Source: Molanna angustata
Taxonomy: Eukaryota; Arthropoda; Insecta; Trichoptera; Molannidae
NCBI GenBank assembly: GCA_963576475.1
Contig: OY754973.1
Span: forward strand, 8,082,052-8,146,051
DNA: 64,000 nt
Direction: 5' to 3'
Positions within the stretch are counted from its first letter, which is position 1, and each line of letters starts with the position of its first letter. This document shows positions 48,233 through 60,743 of this stretch, piece by piece. The notes under the pieces were generated by a model. The model was not told the origin of the DNA and ran no database searches. It was given only the letters and a program-made list of their open reading frames with translations. The position numbers were made by a program, and so were the translations under genes.

Positions 48233-49258
48233 ATCCAACTGTCGATTTGTTCAGGAGAACTTTGTTCTCTTAACATATCGACAATGTATCAAGCCAGAAT
48301 ACGCGAGAATTGTATGGAGAGGTCTACTTTTTTCACGGCTTTTCCAACTTTGAAGTCAAAAAACACCAACTTAGAGGCTTCGCAGCATATATGTTCCATA
48401 CACGGATTTACTCAGAATTCGGAGTAGAACATTTCGTGTGTCTGTGTGAGTGTCTGTGTGTGTGTGTGTGTGTCTGTGTGTGTGTATGTCTGTGTGTGTG
48501 TGTCCGTCCCCCCTTATAACTTTTGATCCGCTCAATTTACAGAGCCTAAAATTTCAGAATATATAAAAAGTTACAGGCCTACAAAACTTTTATACTCGGA
48601 ATTTTGAATTTTTGTTTCAGTCAGGGGTTATCAACTTTTGAATTTTTATTTTATTTTTCCCTATATCTCAGAAACCATAAAAGCTAGAACGCTGAAAATT
48701 GGTATAAACATAGACAAATACAAAATCTCAAATTAGTTTTTTCAAAAAAAAATCCAGGGTTTCTCAAACATTTTTTATTAAGAAAAATATTTTTTTTATG
48801 ATAAATTTATGAGTTTCACTGCCTATATTTCCAAACTTTTTAAAAATATCGAAAAAAGCCGAAACACCCCAACTAGATAATTTAATTTTCTATAAAAAAT
48901 ATTAACATTGTAGCAGTACATCTCAAATTTTTTTTAACAATTTTTATAAAAATTGAATTTAGTGACGACATCGCTTCATACAATTTATATGGCAGTCGCC
49001 TATACACAATATGTAAGAAGACTTAATAGTTTGATAGGATTTTAATATCCAAACAAACATACAGAACCATCATGCTGTTTTCATATCCCGGGAAGGAAAA
49101 GAGGACTGACCTCCATACTGTCCTATCTTGACATACATACCAACAAGTGTTAAAATTTTCAATAATTTGGATTTATGGGTTTATAGTTTGATTTTTATTC
49201 TTCAACTATACATACAATCGCTATCGACAGTTGGATCTCATGTGTTACATGCAACTAG
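48233..49258 (+). mobile_element. HINE-C copy 1
   Basis: The 5' end is ATCCAACTGTCGAT at 48233. Its exact inverse ATCGACAGTTGGAT is at 49223, followed by hairpin CATGTGTTACATG and CAACTAG. A TG-rich block lies at 48436-48503. It begins 35 bp after the nAChR exon donor. Confidence 0.85.
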
Positions 49259-50457
49259 TTTTAGTGGAATACTTAACTGTTTGCCCTTCGAAATAGCACT
49301 TGTCTTTTGTTAGAAATTTACTAAAGTTATTAAGACTGAGCAAGTCAAGAAGTCATTTATACCAGTTTGAATGCTCATTCACACTAAAAACACGATCTTG
49401 GTATGCCGTTTTGTTGACTGGATCTGATTCCCTTAAAATATTGATACTCTGAAATTTAGGTGATCTCACTGTTTGAAATATTTCTAATGGTAGGTACCTA
49501 CATTCTTTTGAAACAGTTAATTTTAGAGTTGGTTTTTATTCCATAAGAAAAATATTTATCAAGAAAAGATTTACAAGTACTAGCACATCTATGATAAATA
49601 AAAAATCGCTTATTAACAGAAATTATAGAACGAGAAATGGACGATATTTAAATATGTTTTTTAGATATTGATTTTCAAACATCTCCAAATTAGGCCAAGT
49701 TAGCGGGTCGGGAGAAATATTTTGGCTCTTTCAATTAATATACTAGGAGAACATGAATGTTATATGGTAAAATTTACGATTAGATGCCAAGATTACATTT
49801 GCAATAATTGATGCAAATCCGAACATCCATAATATAACGCTCTATATCCTCGGTTGTCCTGAGTACATTTTGTTGATTGAAGATCTAAATTCAACAGCAA
49901 AGATTTTTTTGATTGATATGTGGTTGTATATCTTCACAACTAATTTATTTAAGCTTGAATATTCGGGTAACAAAAAAGCATGATATTTTTGTATGTATTC
50001 TGAAAAAGCAAAGTATGACTTTGGTCTCTTTAACAATGAACGAATGTAAATATATGTGGGTAAAATATCATGAAAGAATAATAGTTCAATTTGTTTATTC
50101 ATATTATGAAGACAACCTTTTTGCCTTGAAATAGTCATTTCAACTCATTTAAATATGTGTATAAAAATACAATATGTACTATAACAAAGAAATAAAATAA
50201 CCATCCATAAAAGTTGTGAAATAAAATCGTTGGAAGACAAAAATCTTAAATGAAATTGGAAGTTTAAATCGAAACATCAAACAATATACATAGAATGTAA
50301 GTTTTATATCAAAACATCAAACAATATAGAATTTAAGTTTATATCAAAACGTCAATATAACATAACATAAAAAAAAATGATTGCAATTTAATAAGAGCTT
50401 TTTCGTTTAATAATAAGGTCTAAATAATATTTTGATTAGGAAGAAAACAAAAATAAA
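49259..50457. other. Unassigned intron sequence
   Basis: 49340-49700 looks retroelement-derived by its broken frames, but I cannot name it. No other feature. Confidence 0.4.
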
Positions 50458-50570
50458 GACAAATGAGTGGGTTGTAGCCAATACTTAATTCTCCACTACA
50501 TAGTAAGTGTACATTTTTTCTTCTTGAAAGATGGACAATCTCGAAATGCATTTTTATGAAGTACATTTTT

Positions 50571-51588
50571 ATCCAACTGTCGATTCGTTCAAGAGAATGA
50601 AATTCTATTGAAGGAAGAGGCTGTTAAAATCCAAGATGCGTGTATGAAGGAACATTTTGTATGGCGTAGTGGACTTTTTTCACGGCTATTCCAACTTTGA
50701 AGTTAAAAAACACCAATTTAGAGGCTTTGCAGCATATATGTTCCATATACGGATTTACTCAGAATTCGGAGTAGAATATTTTGTGTGTCTGTGTGTATCT
50801 TTGTGTCTCCGTGTGTGTGTCCGTCTTCCCCTTATTACTTTTGATCCGCTCAATTTACAGAGTCCAAAATTTCAGAATATATAATTATAGGCCTACAAAA
50901 CTTTTATACTCAGAATTTTGAATTTTTGTTTCAGTCAGGGATTATCAACTTTTGAATTTTTGGTTTATTTTTCCATATATCTCAGAAACCATAAAAGCTA
51001 GAATGCTGAAAATTAGTATAAACATAGACAAATACAAAATCTCAAATTGGTTTTTTCGAAAAAAATCCAGGGTTTCTCAAACATTTTTTATTAAGAAAAA
51101 TATATTTTTTATTATAAATTTATGAGTTTAACTGCCAATATTTCCAAATATTCTAAAAATATCGAAAAAGCTGAAACACCCCAACTAGATAATTTAATTT
51201 TCTATAAGAAATATTCATATTGTAGAAGTAAATCTCAATTTTTTTTACAATATTTATAAAAAATGAATTTAGTGACGACATCACCTCATACAATTTGTAT
51301 GGAAGTCGCCTATACACAATATGTAAGAAGACTTAATAGTTTGATACTTTAATCTCGAAACATACATACATACCATCATGCTGTTTTCATATTCTGGGTA
51401 GAAAAAAGGACTGACCTCCATACTGTCTTATCTTGACGTACATACCTACATGTGTTGTATAGAAAATATAATATCCTAAAATATTCAATAATTTGGATTT
51501 ATGAGTTTATAGTTTAGTACTTATTCTTCAACAATACATATGTACTATCGCTATCGACAGTTGGATCTCATGTGTTACATGCAACTAG
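50571..51588 (+). mobile_element. HINE-C copy 2, inside HINE-B
   Basis: Same ends as copy 1: ATCCAACTGTCGAT at 50571, ATCGACAGTTGGAT at 51553, hairpin CATGTGTTACATG and CAACTAG. The interior is about 90% alike by eye from 50680 on, while the first 100 bp differ. Confidence 0.87.
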
Positions 51589-51750
51589 TTATAATCTTAA
51601 ACAAATATAAGATTCCCAGAGGACAACAGTTTTCACAATACACCATACACACAAAACATTGTCACGAAACTCATGGTAGGTATGTATTTTCTACATGATA
51701 CCTGTTGAGAAATTTAAAGTAAAATTGCATCACTAGTAAGATGAGCGTAA

Positions 51751-53340
51751 AACGGGTACAAACAAACGGGTAATCCCGACCTTTGAGCTGCCAACCCTAG
51801 AAGGGGAGACGCTAGGGATCTCAGCTCAAGCCAAATATCTGGGACTGATCCTGGATAGAAAACTGAGCTGGAGGTCCAATATGCAGGAAAGGGTACGTAA
51901 AGCTACAAATGCACTGTACACCTGTAGGAAAATCGTGGGCAAACGTTGGGGACTACACCCCAAGATGACACACTGGATGTACAAGGCGGTCATAAGGCCA
52001 ATCATGATGTATGGAGTGGTGGTATGGTGGCATTCCCTGAAAAAGGGAGTACATCTAAAAGAGCTGGCAAAAGTTCAAAGACTAGCAGAAGTGACAACCA
52101 CTGGCTGTCTGAGAACTACACCATCAAAAGCCCTTGACACCATCCTGCATCTGATGCCGCTTGACCTCCTAGGAAAGCAAATGGCAGCAAATGCCGCAAT
52201 AAGAATGAATTGTGTTAACCCCTGGAAGGAGACACACATAGGGCACTCCGTAATTCTTCAGGAGTTTAAAAAACCATCGGAAGGTATCGACTACGTCATT
52301 CCCAAACCATTCTTTGATAACAGATTCTCCACACAAATCCCCTTGAGGGAGATGTGGAAGGAGAGTCTGATCCGTCATGGTGAAGCCCAGGTGGTTTACA
52401 CTGATGGGTCAAAACTGGAAGGTAAGGTGGGCGGAGGAGTATTTTCAGAGCAACTCAATATTAATATTTCTTTCAGGTTGCCGGATCACTGTAGTGTTTT
52501 CCAAGCAGAAATCTTGGCAATTCAGGAAGCAGCAGAATGGATACAAAGCAACGCAGTGTCAAACAGCGATGTCCGTATTCTCACAGACAGCCAAGCGGCT
52601 ATTAGAGTCTTAAAGAGCGTAAGCACAACTTCTCGAGTGGCCTTGAACTGTCGCAGAATCTTAAATGATACAGCGGGGCGGTTCAATCTACATATCATGT
52701 GGGTGCCGGGTCACAGCAATATAGCAGGGAATTGCAGGGCAGATGAACTCGCCAGAGCAGGTACCCTGCTATCTCCAGATACAATCAAACATAGACCTGG
52801 AGTCCCCATGGCAACATGTAAACTTCGGGTAAGTGAGACGACGACAGCCTGTGCTAACCAGAGATGGCTGGAAGAAAGCACATGCTCCATTGCCAGGCAA
52901 ACATGGCCAAAATATGACCTCAGAAGAACCAGAGAACTACTCACGTTCAGAAGGGATTTACTAGCCAGAATCGTATCGGTATTAACGGGACACTGGCTCA
53001 TAGGTAAGCATGCCAGAAGGCTGGGACTGGAGGCATACGATTACTGCAGAGCATGCCAAGACGAGGAAGAGGAGGAGACTGTGGTCCATTTCCTCTGTCA
53101 CTGTCCTGCTCTCTCTAGAAATAGAAGAAAGTCCCTGGGAAGTTTCTTCTATGTTGATCTGATTGACATAGCGTCTGCCAATATAGGAGACATTATGACA
53201 TTTATTAACCAATCAGGCTGGTTCAGGGTGGATGAGTGAGGGGGAGGACAGCCCAAATCTTTCTTTTTGTGGTATCACAAAGGGCCAACCGGCCTAAGTG
53301 TGTTCTCCTGAGAACTGCCACCCGCAAAAAAAAAAAAAAA
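51751..53340 (+). mobile_element. LINE-H insertion, 5' truncated, intact C-terminal ORF with RNase H
   Basis: An open frame runs from 51752 to the TGA at 53237. It starts inside the reverse transcriptase thumb (KYLGLILDRKLSWRSNM). An RNase H domain follows with all four acidic residues: VVYTDGSK, FQAEILAI, LTDSQAAI and GNCRADELA. RNase H would remove the RNA strand during insertion. A Cys/His tail ends it (YCRACQ...VVHFLCHCPA). A15 at 53326-53340 is the poly(A). The target duplication GATGAGCGTA lies at 51741-51750 and 53341-53350, up to 12 bp with flanking AA. The RNase H plus Cys/His layout fits the I/R1/Jockey group. Confidence 0.93.
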
Positions 53341-53962
53341 GATGAGCGTATGAGACAGTGTGTCGATGTTGATGAGGCGATGGATATGTGTCAAGAAAGA
53401 AGAATGCGGTGTTCGGTTCTCACTGCCTACCCCTTGAGGAAGATAGAAGTGGAGAATAAAATATACTAATGTCTATAGAGACACATACAATACCAATATG
53501 AAGTTATCACACAATTTATCCATACAGTAGATATTTTACTTCTGTTATATACATTTTTCATACAAATATGAAATTTTTTTCACATTGGCATAGAAGACCA
53601 TTTTTTATTAAATTTTGATAATCCTTCAATACATTTTTGAAGAGTGTATTTTTATTGTATCAAATGTTCAAAAATACAAAAAAAAAACTCGATTTTCCAG
53701 ACTGTGAGAGCATTTTGAAATTTTGGGAAGGTAAAATCGTAAAGAAGAAATCGTAAACTAATCTGCTCTAGGTCTATTCACTACACACATATATGAAGTA
53801 GATTGGACTTGTAGTTTGGGCTGTAGAGAAGACACAAAAAGGATAATCCGTACGCCATGCATACATATCACAACGGAACGCATAGTGTGCACTCTATATT
53901 ACATATTACCCGTTAAGAAATTGATGTAAAATAAATGCTTAAAATTGTGGAATCATAACTAT

Positions 53963-55084
53963 AGTAACACGTAAAAGTCACAATGACGAGTTTTCTTAGA
54001 ATTATTTTGTACTCTCCGGGGATTCTTTATTTACTAGTATAAAAATTCTCTTCACAATATCATTTCTATTCCATTATATTGTGAACTTAAAATAATATCA
54101 AATACACATTTCCGCTTAAACCTAAAATAACACAAATTAATTGTGCCCAATGTCGTGTCTTGTATCTTTTGTTTTTACTGTTATTTTTGTTTGCAACTGG
54201 TTTATTACCGTCCAAATGATTTGAAATTGCTGCTGTCGCGCAGAGATCGTCGGGATGAAAATTGCGGATTTTAAAGGAACAGATATCCTAATTTGTCCGC
54301 CAAATTACTTATTTTTAATATTACTCCTCCGTCGAAAGTGCATTTTCCTTTTGGAAATGCATTTTCGAGATAGCGGGGCCGTGGATACGTTAAAGTCGGT
54401 GCGGAATAATAAATTAGCAATTCATCGAGCGATGATGCGGAAAATTAGTTTTCTCAAAGATTCCGGCACCCGGCACCCGGGCGCTCGGAAAACATTTTCG
54501 TTTGCTTCTTGGATAACGTCGACCTTTTGAAACTTGTTTAATTACAAAATAAAAACATTCTCATTCTGAAATATATCATCTTTGATATAAAAAATACACG
54601 ACTTAAAAATGAATGTATGTCAACATAGAAACAATGTGGCGTTCGATTCTCTCTGACTATCCCATGAGGGATATGGAGTAATGGTATGTATGTATGTGGT
54701 TATATAATCTTTCATACAATTCAATGTTATATATATGGATGAACTTAGTATTCGGAGTAGAATATTTAGAGCGTCTGTGTGTCTTGACCAAATTAAACCC
54801 CTTTTCTAAATATATATAAAAAAGTTCATTTCGAATTGATAACCTCCTCTATTTTTGAAAGTGTTTAAAAGACCTGATGAAAGTGGTTGAATTTCAACGA
54901 AAGGCAAAATTTATTTACGTTGCGTCAAAACACACTCTCGTTCTCGTTCATTTATCGTCACGTTATGCGTGTACATTACGTTGAAGATGTACATTATAGA
55001 CTTATTACAGGGAAACATTCATTCCATATTTAAATAAAAATATCATGACGTATTCAGAGAACATTGGTCTTAAAACGATGGGTA
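53963..55084. other. Unassigned, with a LINE-D tail remnant
   Basis: 54610-54690 (ATGTATGTCAACATAGAAAC, GGCGTTCGATTCTCTCTG) matches the end of LINE-D. 54240-54535 is GC-richer with a 91-codon frame lacking known similarity. Confidence 0.5.
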
Positions 55085-55385
55085 ATGGAATAGTTTGTAT
55101 AAAAACTGACCCAAAGGTCTACATTAGAGAAGAAGAAGAATTAGACTCTAGGAAATAGTTTGTTTAAAAACTGACCCGATGGTCTACATTAGAAAAGAAG
55201 AATTAGACTCTAGGAAATAGTTTGTACAAAAACTGACCCGAAGGTCTACATTAGAAAAGAAGAATTACATAGACTCTAGGAAATAGTTTGTACAAAAACT
55301 GACCCGAAGGTCTACATCAGAGAAGAAGAAGAATTAGACTCTAGGAAATAGTTTGTATGAAAACTCATTCGAAGGTCTACATAAA
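55085..55385. repeat. 62-66 bp tandem array, 5 units
   Basis: GGTCTACAT recurs at 55116, 55181, 55243, 55309 and 55373, and TAGACTCTAGGAAATAGTTT recurs between. Period differences come from variable GAAGAA runs. Confidence 0.92.
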
Positions 55386-56021
55386 AGTAGAATAATCAGG
55401 CTATTTGAAATTCATTGAAGGATGAGCGGGTGTGCATAAACAAAATAAATGAAGAAAGACTGACTCATGCGTGCATATCTACATTACGCTATAAACAAAT
55501 AAACATGGCTTCGCCATGCGTATAATGAAGTCATTTCACTGAGAGCAATAGGAGTCTTGCAGTTTACTACGCAATATATGTATACCTGAGTTTTAACACT
55601 ATGCGCATAAAATGTGGTCACCTACTATAGGTGTCAAAATATTATGGAATATTCCTTGTTGGGTAGGCATAAATAATCAAACGCAAACAATCTCATGTAT
55701 ATACTCGCCCATTATTCAGGCTTGATACCTTGCCTTCTTTCAAAACAGTTCAAATGAATTCACTTGTGTGTCATATCTTTTTTGGATATCTGCCGTCATA
55801 CATTTTATATTTTCGGCTTTGTTTATTTCCTTCGTCATTTATACATAATATGTGCATTGTTTTCTGAACCATCTTAATGAAGTCAATTTTATTCTACATA
55901 TCAATCTCTTATCCTATTATGAATTGTCTTTGGAATTACATTTTTGTTTTCGCGCATAGAAATATGTTTTACATTCGTCTGTTCTAATAAAAAAGACGTT
56001 CAGCTACTTCACAAATATTGT
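55386..56021. other. No feature seen
   Basis: 55418-55480 may be another LINE-D scrap; otherwise nothing. Confidence 0.4.
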
Positions 56022-56280
56022 TTCTTAATCTTAATCTGTGTTGTCAGGGTCTTTCTTCCTTGTGAAATATTTAAATTGGTGTATTCTTGATCTAAATCTG
56101 TGCTGTCAAGGTTTTTCTTCTTTGTAAAATATTTAAAATTGGTGTATTCATAATCTAAATCTGTATTGTCAGCGTCTTTCTTCCTTGTGAATTATTTAAA
56201 ATTTGTGTATTCTTAATCTAAATCTGTGTTGTCAGGGTCTTTCTTCCTTGTCAATTATTTAAAATAGGTGTATTGGTTTT
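56022..56280. repeat. 62-bp tandem array, 4 units
   Basis: TGTCAGGGTCTTTCTTCC-like words at 56041, 56103, 56166 and 56229, with TTAATCTAAATCTG between. Confidence 0.92.
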
Positions 56281-56879
56281 TTTCTGGATCTTGTTTTTTT
56301 ATTGTTCTCTACAAAATAGAAAGAACTGAAAAAGCTCAAGAAGATTTATGTATATCTGAATATTGTAGTTGGGAGTTGTACGACTGTTCGATACTCTCGT
56401 TCTAGTTTGGATTACATATTAATTAATTCAATAGTTGTTTCTGGATGATTGAAATTACTGCCCGAATGGATAGGAATATAATATGTAGGAACCTATGTAC
56501 TCACAATTTCTCGGAGAGTAAAATAAATTTAGTCTATTTTTTGTCTTTTGGTTTGTCTATTATCCTTTTTTAACTGTTAATTCATGACTTTTACAATTTG
56601 CGGTTATGTTGTATCACACCCGTTTTCTTTGAATGTTAACTATATTTAAATTAGTTTTCGACCGCAATAATATCCCGGCAAGTAATTTAAGAAATCGCAA
56701 AACAAAGAATCCATACTTTTGAATGCCTACTCCGTGTGCCCGAAAGGTCAAAATAAATAGTATTTTAAAGACCAGGGGAAAATTTAATTCTTGTGAAAAT
56801 ATCTGATGTTTAGTTTGCCTAATAAAACTTTGTATTTAAATTATTTTCATATTCAAGTTAACAATCGCTCCTTCGTTTC
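56281..56879. other. No feature seen
   Basis: AT-rich intron sequence. Confidence 0.5.
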
Positions 56880-57066
56880 ATTTTTTTTTTTAATAAAAAA
56901 TGAATATGTCCTTGTTAAACAAGTACATATACATCTTCCTACGTTCCCTAAAATAAGCAAATAAATGCTTGTGCTATAGGTGAACGAAATCGGTCGAGGC
57001 AGGATTCGAACTCGCGACCACTGGATTACTAGCCCAGCGCGCTAACCGCTCTGCCACCGACCGATT
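56880..57066 (-). mobile_element. SINE-2 copy
   Basis: Full head (GGTCGGTGGCAGAGCGGTTA on minus), body and A-rich tail. It is very close to the copy at 30283. Confidence 0.9.
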
Positions 57067-57158
57067 TATCTGATCATTACTCATCATTTGAATGAATATT
57101 TTTGTAAAGATATGCGAATAATTTTAAATTGAAGAAATCTGACATAAATTCATCAGCA

Positions 57159-57291
57159 GGGCAAGTCTCGTTCCATGAAAACCCATTTCGTGGTGGAAAC
57201 CCACGTTATAAATCTTTGTAGCAAGTATTCCATATAGAAAATTTTAACTTTTTAATGAAGGTTTTCGTTTCGCCGTTGTCCAGACTTGCCA
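57159..57291. mobile_element. MITE related to 45661, diverged
   Basis: GGGCAAGTCT at 57159 and CCAGACTTGCC at 57280 are inverted ends, with ACCC...GGGT-type inner words. Confidence 0.55.
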
Positions 57292-57448
57292 CCCAGATAG
57301 CGTTAATTTATATAACATAAAAATAACAAAAGAAGATTATTTTTATAAATATTAAATATCTTTTAGTCCGAGAGATATCAACGTTTTCAATTAATCATTT
57401 TTTAATAGCCGGTTTTTGAGATTTTATTTCTTATTGAATATAGGTATG

Positions 57449-57693
57449 GTCGGCCTTCGTGGCTCAGTTGGTTAGGTATCTGACTGTTGATCCGAAGGTC
57501 CCGGGTTCGATTCCCTATGGAGACACAGTTTTTAATTGTGTTTTCAGTCTGTATCTGTGAGACGATTAATATCGTAAGTCTTCAGAATGTTGCAACTTGT
57601 TATTGAGTGCGTGTTAAATTAATATTTGACATAGTACCTGTTAGTTGCCGATAAAAAATAAAATAAAAATATAAAATAAAATAAAAATAAAAA
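57449..57693 (+). mobile_element. SINE-1 copy, complete with tail
   Basis: GGCCTTCGTGGCTCAGTTGG (box A), GGGTTCGATTCC (box B), the body GTGTTTTCAGTCTGTATCTG and the 3' end GTTAGTTGCCG, then an (AAAAT)n tail. It is the only plus-strand full copy. Confidence 0.9.
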
Positions 57694-58525
57694 GACAAGT
57701 CTGGCATCTGAGAGTGATTGCGTTTATCTGTGTGCAGCGTCTTCATAGGTGGAAATTGGAGATTAAAACAATATTTCAATATGATCTGTTGTCTTTTTCA
57801 TACCTTTATTCAATTGGGATGGAGATATCAATAAACCAGCCATTAAAAGGACAATTGTTTTTTGGCGATGCTATTTTCTTCGACTATTCATTTTGTTGTT
57901 GAGCATTAATTATTTCTTCAAAATAATATACATAAGGGCTTGAAATTATAAATTTTGTATGGTAGTCCATGTTTCACGCGTCCGTCGTCGAATAACAATG
58001 GATAAAAATATTGGGATTTATTTCTTTCCTCATATTCATTTTTTTATCGTACTTATGTACGTATGTATTTTATTTTGTGGTTCATAGATCTATGTTTTAG
58101 TTTTATAATTATGTTAAAGCCCATCAAGGGCGTTTAAAAAAAAAAGAAATAATTAAATAATACCTATTTTACGTTCAGGTAGGTAAGTTTATGCTATTTA
58201 CACGAGTTGCATAGTACTTAACCGTAAATAACTGCCATCTTGGTATGCGTTTATACGCATTATCAATTTTCAAATTAGTTTCTATGTAAGACATATGTTT
58301 TATTATAGTTTCTATGTTTTATTATAGTTGAGGTTTACTCGGGTTTTGAATCCAGTATATGCTGATTCAAATAGTCGGAACCTAATGAAATCTTCATATA
58401 TTGTCTCTCACAGATGTCAAACTGTTCAAAAATAGTCAAATTTATTTATCTATTGACTTGATCAAACTATTTTCAGTTACTCTATATGAAAGGTACCAGG
58501 TTCGTATAATTATTGAGCATAGAGA
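57694..58525. other. No feature seen
   Basis: AT-rich; no supported gene. Confidence 0.5.
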
Positions 58526-58711
58526 ATTTTTTTTTTTATATAAAAATGAATATGTCCTTGTTCAACAAGTACATATAAATCTTCCTACGTTCCCTAAAAT
58601 AAGCATAAATGCTTGTGCTATAGGTGAACGAAATCGGTCGAGACAGGATTCAAACTCGCGACCACTGGATTACTAACCGAGCGCGCTTACCGCTCTGTTA
58701 TCGACCCATCT
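58526..58711 (-). mobile_element. SINE-2 copy
   Basis: Head with GGTCGATAACAGAGCGGTAA, body and A-rich tail on the minus strand. Slightly more diverged than 56880. Confidence 0.88.
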
Positions 58712-59814
58712 AAACAATACATAAACATCTAAACATACAATATAAATTTACTAAATAATAAATATACAAAATGAATACAAAAGAGGAAAGATTGGCCCTG
58801 AATTGCGTCGCCTGCGTGTTCAGTCAATAACCGTCTAGGGCCAAATTCCAGAAAGATCGATGATCGCTGATTGGTCGCTAGGAGGAATATGTATCCATCT
58901 GACAGGGCGGTCGTAAGGCTCTGTGCCGCTACTTATTGATAAGTATTCCTACCTAGGTTTTAAAATACGATTATTGATTTCATCACTAAAAAAAACTCTT
59001 AATGTTTCATTTTATATTGAGATGGTTTCAAATCTGGAAATCGTCGTGAAAAAGCTGCGAAACTCAAAACTAAGAAAGTTAAAACTAAGTTTGAAGATTC
59101 GACTCTTAAATCAATATATTTTTCGGTGCATGAAAATATACCTGGCAAGAAAATAAAGTCGACTTCTTGAATGTCTCACGTTGTACGTTACCATATCCAT
59201 TTAAAAAAAGTGGATTAGTAATTTCTTCCACGAATGCAGCTCCTATGAATGTCTCCGTTTTCATCTTTTCGCGACGCTTTCGAAATTGTCCCAGTGCTGC
59301 GCCAATTATAGCTGCTTGCTATAAGCCACTTGTTTATTTCCTATTAGCCGGGGGTAAATGAATTCCTTCACAGTCGAGACTGTAAATAGTTGTGGGACTG
59401 GTATCCAGGAGTATAGACTCTGAAAGAGGAAACTCGGTAATTTCTTATCTGGGAGTTCAACAGGGCTGTTTTGCCGGCGGTGCGGCATCTAATATAATAT
59501 ATATTAATAGACTGGGACGCGACAAATTGAATAAAAAGTCTTAAAGTCTTGTAGGATATTGCTTTTCTCTGCCCTTTTTTGTCCTTTGTCGAGCTGCAAA
59601 AAATTTTAGAGTTTAAATTCAGTATTTGGCTGGATTGGATATCAAACCATGGGATCCATATTCAAGTTCCGCCTTGGTCTCTTTCATTTTGTTTGTTTGA
59701 TTAAAAGAGGCTTGATTTTTTTATGTGAGATTTGTAGGTTTTTCACAAGCTAACCTCCTCCTCTTGGATTCAAGCTTGAACGCGCAACGTATGAGTTTCC
59801 TATTACATTTTTTT
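58712..59814. other. No feature seen
   Basis: Several short frames without similarity; nothing else. Confidence 0.5.
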
Positions 59815-59995
59815 CATCATCACCAATGGCGCTACACCCTATCATGAATATTGGCGTTCTCAAGAACTTTCCGCCATTCTACCCGTTCCATCGTCCGCAC
59901 CATCCAATAAATTACACTGATTGCATTCAGGTCTCTTTCTACACCATCCATTAACCTCCCGTCTGGTCGTGTGTTGAGAATCTTCTTTGGGACTA
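59815..59995 (-). pseudogene. LINE 3' fragment (RTE-like)
   Basis: TGGCGCTACACCCTATCATG and GTTCATCGT-like words with CCTCCCGTCTGGTCG are the complement of an RTE-like GRP..GR / W.R block. A scrap of the same start is at 29498. Confidence 0.55.
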
Positions 59996-60187
59996 TATTT
60001 TTTTTTTTTGAAAAACATATTTATGTTTGTCCTCTATCGAGATGTAATTATTACATCTGACTCCTGAGACATTCATTATATTACATACCATTTAGTTATT
60101 GATGCGTGGAATCTGCAGTAACGATATGATTTCAATCAATTTAGATATAATGTATAGTAGGTACCTACCTTATCTTTTAATTGCAGA

Positions 60188-60743
60188 CTTACTAATAAAC
60201 GTGGTGTAAAAGTGACACGATTCTTAAACACCCGTGTAAGCAAAAACGTAACTAATAAACGCTGTGTAGCTGATCATTTGGTTGACGACTGTGTATCTCT
60301 CATACTAAGTTACACAACGCTTGCACACCTGTCCAAGGTACTTCAGCGGTGTTTTAAGAAAACTGTCATTTATCGTATATCGAATTTTATTATGATCAGC
60401 ATGTTTATATTAGGTATTAGGTACATCTTGGAATAATATGAAAAATACCAAAAATCTTTATAAATTATTTTATACTCCTTAGTTGTGCATTTTAGGAGGA
60501 AAAAGTTGTCTTAAAAAATGTTACTACAATAGTGTTCGCATGGTATTCTTATGATAAGATTATTCGTTATATTTTTCATGGTCCTGTTTTGAAATGTGAA
60601 AAACATATGAAAATATTAACCACGACAAAAGTCTTGCTGGCGACTCTGTGAATGCGCGGATGCGAAATCACAACGTTGTCGGATTAATTTCTGTCCTAAG
60701 TCTTTTGCAACTACTCAGTCGTTATACAGCGTTTATTAGTAAG
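60188..60743. mobile_element. MITE with 20-bp inverted ends
   Basis: CTTACTAATAAACGTGGTGT left and CTTACTAATAAACGCTGTAT as complement of the right. AACTAATAAACGCTGTGT repeats internally at 60249. No transposase; no certain duplication. Confidence 0.75.

Larger units (their letters stand above)
50458..53962 (-). mobile_element. HINE-B copy 4, carrying two insertions
   Basis: The 3' end (GAGTGGGTTGTAGCC on +) is at about 50465; TTCTCCACTAC just inside is the inverted mate of the 5' motif. The copy resumes at 51589-51750 and 53341-53962, including the LINE-D-like stretch at 53360-53450. HINE-C and LINE-H account for the rest. Confidence 0.8.

Noticed and set aside
54255..54530. 91-codon host ORF
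   Set aside because: No recognisable domain, no splice or start context, and flanked by repeat debris.
57449..57525. Functional tRNA gene
   Set aside because: The tRNA-like head runs straight into a shared SINE body present in six copies, and the acceptor stem does not close properly.
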